Part shown: one piece after another, positions 43,649-50,969 of the stretch
Numbering within the stretch: position 1 is the first letter of the stretch
How the letters are laid out: each line of letters opens with the position of its first letter
NCBI GenBank assembly: GCA_963725215.1
Contig: CAVRXQ010000007.1
Coordinates: 62,001 to 126,000 of the forward strand
Length of the DNA: 64,000 bases
Direction: 5' to 3'
Origin: CAVRXQ01 sp963725215
GTDB lineage: Bacteria; Actinomycetota; Acidimicrobiia; Acidimicrobiales; Bog-793
The notes under the pieces: model-generated
What the model was told of the DNA's origin: nothing
Database searches by the model: none
Seen by the model: the letters and a program-made list of their open reading frames with translations, nothing else
Program-made: the position numbers and the translations under genes

Positions 43649-44052
43649 TACGGCCTCCGGATGCCCCGCACGAGCGTGGCGGGGGGCTGGGCAGGACTCA
43701 CCGGCACTAGATCGCGTCGATACTGGCGGTGCGCGCGCTTAACCGCCTCGTCTGCAGCGCGGCGCACCGCATCGAGTTGGGACTTCAGCTCTGCGATTTC
43801 CGCCTCGAGCGCGAGGATCCGCCGCACTCCCTCCAGGTTCACGCCCGCGGCGGTGAGCGAGCTGATCTGGCGCAGCTGCGCGATGTCGTCGTCGGAGTAG
43901 CGACGACTGCCGCCGCCGGTGCGCTCGGGATCGAGAAGGCCCTTGCGTTCGTAGATCCGAAGCGTCTGGGGGTGCACCCCGGCGAGTTGCGCGGCGATCG
44001 AGATCACGTACACCGCGCGGGGAGTCCTATCAGATGCGGCTCGTGCTGCCAT
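43648..44052 (-). CDS. hspR: Heat-shock repressor HspR
   Basis: MerR-type repressor of 134 residues that binds HAIR sites with DnaK as co-repressor. The helix-turn-helix YVISIAAQLAGVHPQTLRIYERKGLLDPERTGGGSRRYSDDDIAQLRQI (about 15-62) is characteristic. It is the fourth gene in dnaK-grpE-dnaJ-hspR-clpB, so it controls its own operon; a HAIR-like site is present in the dnaK promoter. Confidence 0.95.
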   Translation of the reverse strand: MAARAASDRTPRAVYVISIAAQLAGVHPQTLRIYERKGLLDPERTGGGSRRYSDDDIAQLRQISSLTAAGVNLEGVRRILALEAEIAELKSQLDAVRRAADEAVKRAHRQYRRDLVPVSPAQPPATLVRGIRRP

Positions 44053-44054
44053 CG

Positions 44055-45146
44055 TCAGACCCCAAGGTAAGCGCGCGGCGTCGTCTCGGTCGCCTTCTGC
44101 AGCGCCTCGATCGCCTTGCGTTCTTGTTCGGAGAGCTCGTTCGGCACGGCGACCTCGACGGTGACGAGGAGATCGCCGACTTGCGAGCCGTGGTGGATGC
44201 CCTTGCCGCGTACGCGCAGCGTCTGGCCGTTCTTCGTTCCCGCCGGGATCTTCAACGAGACCGGACGGCCGAGCGTCGGCACGGTGATCGTCGCTCCGAG
44301 CGCGGCTTCGGGGTACGTCACGGGCACGGTCAACGTGAGGTTGCGCCCGCGACGGCCGAACAGCCGGTGCGGAGCGACGTGCAAGGTGACGTAGAGATCA
44401 CCGGGCGGACCGCCCTCCTGACCAGGTTCGCCACGCCCTTTCACTCGGATGCGCTTTCCGTCCTCGACCCCAGCTGGGATGCGGACATTTACCTTCCGCT
44501 CGCGGCGCTCGTAACCGGTACCAAAACAGGTTGGGCAAGGATCGACGATCTTCGTCCCCCGCCCGCCGCATTCCGGGCAAGTGGTAGAAAGCGAGAACAA
44601 CCCCTGATTGTCGTTGATCACGCCGCTTCCGCCACAGCGCGGACAGACGATCGGACTCGTTCCCGGGCGTGAGCCGCTTCCTCCGCAGGTATGGCAGACG
44701 ACCCGCGTCGTCACGTTCACCGTCGTGACGGCGCCTTCGATCGCGTCCTCGAACGACAAGTGCAACTCCGCCTCGACGTCGTCGCCGCGGCGCGGCCCGA
44801 AACCGGTCGAGGACCGCCTACCCGCCGTGCCGGAGCGGAAGATCCCCCCGAAGATGTCGGACAGGTCATCGATGTTGAAGTTGAATCCGCCCGCTCGCGA
44901 AAAGCCGGGGCCGGCCGCACCGAGCCGACGGACCTCGTCGTACTCCTTGCGCTTGTCGGTGTCGCCGAGAACCTCGTACGCGGCAGAGATCTCCTTGAAC
45001 CGATCCTCCGAGCCCGGATTAGCGTCGGGGTGGTACTGCTTGGCGAGCTTTCGGTAGGCGCGCGTGATCTCCTTCTCGTTGGCCTCCGGACGGACGCCGA
45101 GCACTTTGTAGTAGTCAGTTTCGAACCACTCGCGCTGTGCGGTCAC
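44055..45146 (-). CDS. dnaJ: Chaperone DnaJ
   Basis: Hsp40 co-chaperone of 363 residues. The J domain (about 8-72) contains HPD in QYHPDANPG, followed by a Gly/Phe-rich linker (RAGGFNFNIDDLSDIFGGIF). The zinc-binding region has four CxxCxGxG-type repeats (CHTCGGSG, CPRCGGSG, CPECGGRG, CPTCFGTG) and leads into the C-terminal substrate-binding domains. Start GTG 45146, 8 nt after grpE. Confidence 0.96.
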   Translation of the reverse strand: MTAQREWFETDYYKVLGVRPEANEKEITRAYRKLAKQYHPDANPGSEDRFKEISAAYEVLGDTDKRKEYDEVRRLGAAGPGFSRAGGFNFNIDDLSDIFGGIFRSGTAGRRSSTGFGPRRGDDVEAELHLSFEDAIEGAVTTVNVTTRVVCHTCGGSGSRPGTSPIVCPRCGGSGVINDNQGLFSLSTTCPECGGRGTKIVDPCPTCFGTGYERRERKVNVRIPAGVEDGKRIRVKGRGEPGQEGGPPGDLYVTLHVAPHRLFGRRGRNLTLTVPVTYPEAALGATITVPTLGRPVSLKIPAGTKNGQTLRVRGKGIHHGSQVGDLLVTVEVAVPNELSEQERKAIEALQKATETTPRAYLGV

Positions 45147-45153
45147 CTGTTCG

Positions 45154-45774
45154 TCAGCCTTCCACCTTCACCATTGCCGGTCGCAGGACGCGACCGTGCA
45201 GTCGATAACCCGTGCGCAACACCTCGCTTACGCGCCCGTGATCACGTTCCGTCGCCTCGTCTTCGCCCGATTCATCTGTGTGCGCAGGAACGTGGGCGAC
45301 GGCGTCGTGGATCTCGGGGTCGAACGCGACGTTCGCCTCGTCGATCCGCTCAAGACCTTCTTGCGCGAGAACCTTGCGTGCCAGCGCGTCGATCTGCGCG
45401 AGCGCGCCTTTCAGGTGTTCGCCGTTCGCCTCGTCATTTTCGGCGTGCGCGACTGCGAGATCGAGCGCATCGAGGACCGGGAGGAGCCGCTCGATGAGCC
45501 CTTCCGAAGCGCGCTGGAGCAGATCGGTCTGCTGACGGATCGTGCGTTTGCGGTAGTTCTCGAACTCCGCCTGCAGTCGCTGCAACATCTCGAGGTATTC
45601 GTCTCGCTGCGCGGCGACCGCGTCGGCGGGCGCGTTCTTGTTCGCGCGCTCAGCCGACTCGTTCGCGACTAGCCCTGCCGCTTCATCCGCGACGGGCTCG
45701 CCGGGATCTTCCTGCGCCTCGCCGTCGACGTTCGACTCGGTCGGTTCGTTGGCGAGACGTCGCTTCTCACTCAT
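45154..45774 (-). CDS. grpE: Nucleotide exchange factor GrpE
   Basis: ADP-ATP exchange factor for DnaK, 206 residues. An acidic N-terminal extension precedes the long dimerisation coiled coil (DEYLEMLQRLQAEFENYRKRTIRQQTDLLQRASEGLIERLLPVLDALDLAV). The C-terminal beta domain (HDAVAHVP...GYRLHGRVLRPAMVKV) contacts DnaK. Its ATG overlaps the dnaK stop as ATGA. Confidence 0.96.
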   Translation of the reverse strand: MSEKRRLANEPTESNVDGEAQEDPGEPVADEAAGLVANESAERANKNAPADAVAAQRDEYLEMLQRLQAEFENYRKRTIRQQTDLLQRASEGLIERLLPVLDALDLAVAHAENDEANGEHLKGALAQIDALARKVLAQEGLERIDEANVAFDPEIHDAVAHVPAHTDESGEDEATERDHGRVSEVLRTGYRLHGRVLRPAMVKVEG

Positions 45775-47615
45775 GCTCCGGCAGAGCCGGCGTCATCTAC
45801 GACCTCGGCGTCCACGACATCCTCGTCGGATCCCGTGGATCCGCCGGACCCGTCGGGCGCCGCGGCTGAGGCCGACTGGGACGCTTGTTCGTACAGGCGC
45901 TGGGCGAAGGCCTGCGACGCAGACAACAACGCGTCCGAGGCGGACTTGATCGCCTCGATGTCGCTGCCCGCGAGCGCGTCCTTCAAGGTCTTCAGAGCGC
46001 CTTCGACGCGGTCCTTTTCGTCTCCAGTGAACTTCGAGCCCTCGTCCTTCAAGAGCTTCTCGGTCCGGTGCACGAGGGTGTCGGCGTTGTTGCGCGTCTC
46101 CGCCTCGTCGCGGCGGCGACGATCGTCGTCCGCGTGGGCTTCGGCGTCTCGCACCATCCGCTCGATCTCGTCGCGCGGGAGCGAGGTCTGGCCGGTGATC
46201 GTCATCGACTGCTCCTTACCCGTCGCGCGGTCCTTCGCCGAGACGTGGACGATGCCGTTCGCGTCGATGTCGAAAGTGACCTCGATCTGCGGCACGCCCT
46301 GGGGCGCGGGAGGAAGGTCGACGAGCTGGAACTTGCCGAGCGTCTTGTTGTACATCGCCATCTCGCGCTCACCTTGGAGCACGTGGATCTCGACCGATGG
46401 CTGATTGTCCTCGGCGGTGGTGAACACCTCCGAGCGTTTCGTCGGGATCGTCGAGTTGCGCTCGATGAGGCGGTGCATGATCCCGCCTTTTGTCTCGATC
46501 CCGAGGCTGAGCGGCGTCACGTCGAGAAGGAGGACGTCTTTCACTTCCCCCTTCAAAACGCCCGCTTGGATCGCCGCGCCGACGGCGACCACCTCGTCGG
46601 GGTTCACGCCCTTGTGCGGCTCCTTGCCGGTCAGCTCCTGAACGAGCTCCTGGATCGCTGGCATGCGCGTCGACCCGCCGACGAGGATCACGTGTTGGAT
46701 GTCGGACTTCGATAGCCCGGCGTCCTTGATCGCTTGTTCGAAAGGACCGCGACACGCTTGCACGAGGTCCTCGGTGAGCTCCTGGAACTTCGCGCGCGTC
46801 AACTTCAAGTCGAGGTGCTTTGGGCCCTCGGACGTCGCGGTGATGAACGGGAGGTTGATCGTCGTCTCCTGCACCGCGGAGAGCTCGACCTTTGCTTTCT
46901 CGGCCGCTTCCTTCAGTCGCTGAAGCGCCATCTTGTCGTTCGACAGGTCGACGCCTTCGGTGTCTTTGAAGGTCTTCACAAGCCAGTCGATGACGCGCTG
47001 GTCCCAGTCGTCACCGCCGAGGTGCGTGTTCCCAGAGGTCGACTTCACCTCGAACACGCCTTCGCCGATCTCGAGGATTGAAACGTCGAAGGTTCCACCG
47101 CCGAGGTCGAAGACGAGAATCGTCTGCTCGGCGCCCTCCTTGTCGAGGCCGTACGCGAGCGCGGCGGCGGTCGGCTCGTTGATGATCCGCAAGACCTCGA
47201 GGCCGGCGATCTGGCCAGCCTCTTTCGTCGCGGTCCGCTGCGCGTCGTCGAAGTACGCGGGGACGGTGATCACCGCTTGATTGACCGAGTCGCCGAGGAA
47301 GGCTTCGGCGTCTCTCTTCAGCTTCTGCAAGATGCGCGCTGAGATCTCCTGCGCGGTGTACTTCTTCCCGTCGATATCGATGGACCAACTCGTACCCATC
47401 TGACGCTTCACCGAGCGCACGGTGCGATCTGGATTCGTGATCGCCTGACGCTTCGCAACTTCGCCGACGAGCACCTCGCCGGACTTCGCGAAGCCGACGA
47501 CGGACGGCGTCGTCCGGCTTCCTTCCGCGTTTGGAATGACTGTCGGCTCGCCCCCCTCGAGCACGCTCACGACCGAGTTGGTCGTTCCGAGGTCGATTCC
47601 GACCGCCTTTGGCAT
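45771..47615 (-). CDS. dnaK: Chaperone DnaK (Hsp70)
   Basis: ATP-dependent Hsp70 of 614 residues. The nucleotide-binding domain has MPKAVGIDLGTTNSVV, FDLGGGTFDVSILEIG and VILVGGSTRMPAIQELV. The substrate-binding domain begins near VLLLDVTPLSLGIETKGG, and the tail is acidic and glycine-rich. ATG 47615 is chosen because GGAGG lies about 8 nt upstream and because the family starts with MxKAVGIDLGTTNS; a GTG 15 nt earlier is less likely. First gene of the heat-shock operon. Confidence 0.97.
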   Translation of the reverse strand: MPKAVGIDLGTTNSVVSVLEGGEPTVIPNAEGSRTTPSVVGFAKSGEVLVGEVAKRQAITNPDRTVRSVKRQMGTSWSIDIDGKKYTAQEISARILQKLKRDAEAFLGDSVNQAVITVPAYFDDAQRTATKEAGQIAGLEVLRIINEPTAAALAYGLDKEGAEQTILVFDLGGGTFDVSILEIGEGVFEVKSTSGNTHLGGDDWDQRVIDWLVKTFKDTEGVDLSNDKMALQRLKEAAEKAKVELSAVQETTINLPFITATSEGPKHLDLKLTRAKFQELTEDLVQACRGPFEQAIKDAGLSKSDIQHVILVGGSTRMPAIQELVQELTGKEPHKGVNPDEVVAVGAAIQAGVLKGEVKDVLLLDVTPLSLGIETKGGIMHRLIERNSTIPTKRSEVFTTAEDNQPSVEIHVLQGEREMAMYNKTLGKFQLVDLPPAPQGVPQIEVTFDIDANGIVHVSAKDRATGKEQSMTITGQTSLPRDEIERMVRDAEAHADDDRRRRDEAETRNNADTLVHRTEKLLKDEGSKFTGDEKDRVEGALKTLKDALAGSDIEAIKSASDALLSASQAFAQRLYEQASQSASAAAPDGSGGSTGSDEDVVDAEVVDDAGSAGA

Positions 47616-47693
47616 CGCTGCCGCCTCCACTATCTCGTCAAACGCCCGGCAGCGACCTGCTGACCGGGATCTTCGACCTACTTGTCAGCTAGG

Positions 47694-47725
47694 ACTATAG
47701 CAAAGTTGAGCGCCCTATTGTCAAG
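47694..47725 (-). promoter_or_regulatory. dnaK promoter with HAIR-like HspR operator
   Basis: On the minus strand CTTGACA-N7-GCTCAAC (47725-47705) matches 10 of 14 fixed positions of HAIR (CTTGAGT-N7-ACTCAAG) with the exact 7-nt spacer. The same bases contain a -35 TTGACA (47724-47719). A -10 TATAGT lies at 47699-47694 (19-bp spacer). HspR bound here would cover the -35. Confidence 0.75.
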
Positions 47726-47816
47726 TTACGGACCCTTTCCCGCAGAAAAGACGTCGGTGGGCCGGGGACGCCAGCTACAGGCCGATCGGACCATGTAATC
47801 GGCGTCCGGCGCTCGA

Positions 47817-47822
47817 TACCCT
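47817..47822 (+). promoter_or_regulatory. Predicted -10 of a leaderless gpm promoter
   Basis: TACCCT ends 6 nt before the ATG of the phosphoglycerate mutase gene, with no Shine-Dalgarno between. Confidence 0.4.
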
Positions 47823-47828
47823 GATCCC

Positions 47829-48572
47829 ATGCCCACCCTCGTGCTGCTCCGCCACGGCGAGAGCGAGTGGAACGCAGAAAACCTGTTTACAGGGTGGGTC
47901 GACGTCGACCTGTCCCGGCGCGGCGAGGAGGAGGCCGAGGAAGCCGGCCGGCTGCTCGCCGCCGAATCGGGCCTCGTCCTCGACGTCGTGTACACCTCGG
48001 TGCTCACCCGCGCAGTTCGAACCGCTGACCTCGCACTTTCGGTGGCCGGAAAGAGCTACCTCCCCGTTCACCGTCACTGGCGCCTCAACGAGCGCCACTA
48101 CGGCGCGCTTCAGGGAACCAACAAGAAGCAAGCGGCCGAGCGCTTCGGGGCCGATCAGGTGAAAGCATGGCGGCGCGGATACCGCACCCCTCCCGACCCG
48201 GTCGCTCCGGACAGCCCCCACCACCCGGTCAACGACCCGCGCTACGCAGACGTGCCGCCCGACGCTCTGCCCGGCGCGGAGTGCCTGGCTGACGTCGTCG
48301 AGCGCATGGTCCCCTACTACGTGGACCACATCGCGAAGGACCTCCTCGAAGGAAAGACCGTGCTCGTCGTGGCACACGGCAACAGCCTGCGAGCGATGGT
48401 GAAGTACTTGGAAGAGGTCTCCGACGACGACATCGTCGACCTCGACATCCCGACAGGTGTTCCCCGCATCTACGACCTCGACGAAAAGCTCCACGTGCGC
48501 TCGGCGCGCTACCTCGGTGACCCCGAAGCGGTGCGCGCCGCCACCGAGTCGGTCGCTCGCCAAGCGGGCTGA
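47829..48572 (+). CDS. gpmA: 2,3-bisphosphoglycerate-dependent phosphoglycerate mutase
   Basis: Glycolytic enzyme interconverting 3- and 2-phosphoglycerate through a phosphohistidine. It has 247 residues. The phosphorylated histidine is H9 in LVLLRHGESEWNAENLFTGWVDVDLS, followed by VYTSVLTRAVRTA, RHWRLNERHYGALQGTNKKQAAERFG and the second histidine in VLVVAHGNSLRAMVKYLE. It diverges from dnaK and converges with dcd, 3 bp from its stop. Confidence 0.96.
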   Translation: MPTLVLLRHGESEWNAENLFTGWVDVDLSRRGEEEAEEAGRLLAAESGLVLDVVYTSVLTRAVRTADLALSVAGKSYLPVHRHWRLNERHYGALQGTNKKQAAERFGADQVKAWRRGYRTPPDPVAPDSPHHPVNDPRYADVPPDALPGAECLADVVERMVPYYVDHIAKDLLEGKTVLVVAHGNSLRAMVKYLEEVSDDDIVDLDIPTGVPRIYDLDEKLHVRSARYLGDPEAVRAATESVARQAG

Positions 48573-48575
48573 GGG

Positions 48576-50600
48576 CTAGCTGAAGTTCTCGAAGTAGCGG
48601 CTCGGGGTCGGGCCGCGCTGGTGTTGGTACTTGGAACCGAGCTGCGTAGACCCGTAAGGGTGGTCGGCCTCGGTGGTCATCGTGAGGAAGCTGATCTGTC
48701 CGATTTTCATGCCGGGGTACAGAGTGATCGGAAGGTTCGCAACATTCGAAAGCTCGAGGGTGAGATGCCCGTTCCAACCCGAGTCGACGAATCCCGCGGT
48801 GTTAGAGACGAACACGCCGCCCGAACCCGCCACAAAGTTCTCGACCTTGCGACCGCCCGGTCTGACTTCGAGGTCGTAGACGGGCTCGACCAATCCGGTG
48901 TCGACCACGTGCTCGACGCGGTCCCAGGCGATACCACCCTCTGTGAGGCGAACAATCTTGGATGTCTCCTCCGCGTCAGGGATGGCGCGCTCGTAGAGCG
49001 TCGCGAAACGCCGCAAGGTGGCAAACCGCACGGCGTCCCGGCCTGTGCGGTTCTCGAGATTGCAGAGATCGCTGGCGTGTTTGTAGCCCAGCAGGCGAGC
49101 CGCCTCGGCCTGGGTCAACCCGGCGCGGGAGCGGGCCCCGACTAACAGTCTGTCAGCGAGCGGCACGGCAGTGAGCAGCTTGTGCTCGTTCTGCGGCATC
49201 GAGACTTGAAACAGGCCATGCAGCGCTCGATCGCGGAACGAAGCCGTCGCTCTCATGTCGAGACGCTCGGCGAGGTACAAAAGGTCACCGACGAGGCCAG
49301 GCGACGATGACCAGTAGCAACGGCGGTCGCTTCCGCTGTGCGTTCCGTCGCCACCCAACATTCCCTCGAGGAGCGACTCGAGGAGCGGGCGCGGCCAACC
49401 GAGCGCGCCGGCAGGAGCTCGCTTGGTCCATGCCTTGCCCCCTGCGCCGATCCAGTCCATGAAGTACGAGAGCATCGAAGACGCACACGTGATCGAGCCG
49501 GAGGCCTGGTACCTCGGTAAATCCCATCGGGTCAGGATCGAATCGACCCGATCGAGGAGGCGCTGGTCGGTGTTGGAGAAGACGACTTGGCACGGTCGCC
49601 GGTAACCCTCGGCAACGTAGAAGCCGATCAGCCAGGCGAGGTCCTCGTCGACCTGCCAGACGACCGGCAGGCCGTATCGGGATCCTCGCGGACGGATGTA
49701 ATCGAGACTGCCGAGTTCCGGCCAGACGGCTCGAGAGGCCCTTGCAACCTCGCCAGGAACGCGCCGTTCCCTCTTGTGCCAGGTCGCGCTCCCCGGCCTC
49801 GACTCCCACAACAAATCGGCCGTCGCCCGGTCCTGGAGCGCCGCTTCGACGGTCGGCCCCTCGAACATCATGCGGCCGACCAGCGCTTCGGGTATGAGGG
49901 CGCGGAAGTCGAACACGGCGCTCGCCTGTGGCGGATCGGGGATCCGCCGCGGAATCGCGACCAGCGCGCCGTCATTCAGCTGCTGCGCCCGCAGCTTCAC
50001 GATGTCGCCGTGCCTGTCCAAGCTGAAGAGGTTGTGGCCTGCCGTAACCCGAACGCTGCGGCCAGAAGCCAATCTCACTTCGAAGACCCGGTCTGCACCG
50101 CTCTCAACCCAGCCTGTGACTGGGAAGTAACCCGCCTCGAAAGTGTCCGGGTCGAAGGAGACCACCGATCCTTCGAGCTTCTTTCGGACGATCTCCTCGA
50201 TGGGCAGCAGTCGCAACCCGGTGTCGTCGAGGAACAGGATCGGTTCGGTCCCAGGCAAGCTGGAGTGAATCAGCAATCCGAGCCGGCCAAGACTGCTCTT
50301 GCCTTCGAGCCTCGCCACCAAATCGTTCGGGAGAGCCACTCGCTCAAGTGTCGAGCCGAGTACGAACTCCCCTGGGTGCAGGATGAAAACGTCTTCCGAA
50401 TCGATCTCGACAAGCTCAGTGAGCTCCTCTTGGTCTTGCTTTACGTCTATGAAACCCATCGTGTGGTTGCGGAACACTCGGAAGTACCGATCGATGTGCA
50501 GGTCAACCGATGACGGCTGCACGCAGGTGTCGTCGAATGGATCGATAACGATCCGGCCCGAGGCGATCTCGTCGCGGATCGTGCGATCGGAGAGAATCAT
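48576..50600 (-). CDS. dcd: dCTP deaminase precursor containing an intein
   Basis: A single frame of 674 codons encodes a dCTP deaminase split by an in-frame intein. N-extein residues 1-113 (MILSDRTIRDEIASGRIVID...LEGKSSLGRLGLLIHS) and C-extein residues 601-674 (TAGFVDSGWNGHLTLELSNV...GSKYQHQRGPTPSRYF) join to a 187-residue enzyme, the normal family length. Close similarity to the mycobacterial enzyme suggests the dCTP deaminase/dUTPase type that makes dUMP; this is inference. The insertion lies beside the active-site segment, so the enzyme should be inactive until splicing. The ATG has no Shine-Dalgarno; TATCTT lies 12 nt upstream. Neighbours are gpmA (convergent) and tRNA-Gly (divergent). 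Confidence 0.95.
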   Translation of the reverse strand: MILSDRTIRDEIASGRIVIDPFDDTCVQPSSVDLHIDRYFRVFRNHTMGFIDVKQDQEELTELVEIDSEDVFILHPGEFVLGSTLERVALPNDLVARLEGKSSLGRLGLLIHSSLPGTEPILFLDDTGLRLLPIEEIVRKKLEGSVVSFDPDTFEAGYFPVTGWVESGADRVFEVRLASGRSVRVTAGHNLFSLDRHGDIVKLRAQQLNDGALVAIPRRIPDPPQASAVFDFRALIPEALVGRMMFEGPTVEAALQDRATADLLWESRPGSATWHKRERRVPGEVARASRAVWPELGSLDYIRPRGSRYGLPVVWQVDEDLAWLIGFYVAEGYRRPCQVVFSNTDQRLLDRVDSILTRWDLPRYQASGSITCASSMLSYFMDWIGAGGKAWTKRAPAGALGWPRPLLESLLEGMLGGDGTHSGSDRRCYWSSSPGLVGDLLYLAERLDMRATASFRDRALHGLFQVSMPQNEHKLLTAVPLADRLLVGARSRAGLTQAEAARLLGYKHASDLCNLENRTGRDAVRFATLRRFATLYERAIPDAEETSKIVRLTEGGIAWDRVEHVVDTGLVEPVYDLEVRPGGRKVENFVAGSGGVFVSNTAGFVDSGWNGHLTLELSNVANLPITLYPGMKIGQISFLTMTTEADHPYGSTQLGSKYQHQRGPTPSRYFENFS
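48801..50261 (-). mobile_element. Intein with LAGLIDADG homing endonuclease inside dcd
   Basis: This 487-residue insert (precursor residues 114-600) has intein blocks in order. Ser114 replaces the usual Cys1 (SLPGTEPILFLDDTG). Block B is RVTAGHNLF (T186-x2-H189). LAGLIDADG motifs are LAWLIGFYVAEG (321-332) and LLEGMLGGDG (410-419). Block F is VYDLEV...ENFVAG (574-592), and block G is GGVFVSN (594-600) followed by Thr601. A helix-turn-helix-like stretch (GLTQAEAARLLGYKHASDL, 494-512) sits between endonuclease and C-terminal splicing block. The residue before Asn600 is Ser, not the common His. The full endonuclease suggests that homing activity was kept recently. Confidence 0.93.
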
Positions 50601-50663
50601 CGTGGCGCCCGAAGATAGCCTGGCGGTGCGTCGCCGACGCCCAGGTGCGCGGTCGGTGACCGC

Positions 50664-50734
50664 GCGGGCGTAGTTCAGCGGCAGAACATCAGCTTCCCAA
50701 GCTGAGAACGCGGGTTCGATTCCCGTCGCCCGCT
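50664..50734 (+). tRNA. tRNA-Gly(CCC)
   Basis: A 71-nt tRNA. The acceptor GCGGGCG pairs with CGCCCGC, the anticodon stem-loop TCAGC-TTCCCAA-GCTGA gives CCC, and the T arm is CGGGTTCGATTCCCG. The discriminator is T and CCA is not encoded. It diverges from dcd. Confidence 0.95.
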
Positions 50735-50885
50735 CGAACTTTCAACGAGGGCTCCTCCGCCGTGGACCCGTGTCCGACGCCTCGACTCATCGGCAACCTC
50801 GTGCTTCACGTCCCACAACACCGCCGGTATGACGTCTCATTTTGGCTCAAGACGCTGGGCAAAAAGGTCGTAGGGGAATGTGGCA

Positions 50886-50928
50886 AATGGCAATCGACTT
50901 CGGCCACCGGCCAAGCCGGATTGCCATT
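50886..50928 (+). other. Strong stem-loop upstream of the GGDEF/EAL gene
   Basis: Perfect 10-bp inverted repeat AATGGCAATC (50886-50895) and GATTGCCATT (50919-50928). The 23-nt loop itself contains a GGCC-acc-GGCC hairpin. If the downstream gene starts at ATG 50970, this lies in its leader or ends the tRNA-Gly transcript. It does not match the c-di-GMP riboswitch consensus I know. Confidence 0.5.
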
Positions 50929-50969
50929 CGTCATATTTTGTCCCCTGCGAGACGAACGGAATACCGCCA

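Noticed and set aside
41195..43900. 901-codon plus-strand open frame
   Set aside because: It is the antisense of clpB and part of hspR. The clpB frame has full-length family motifs, while this frame has none. Long antisense frames are common at this GC content.
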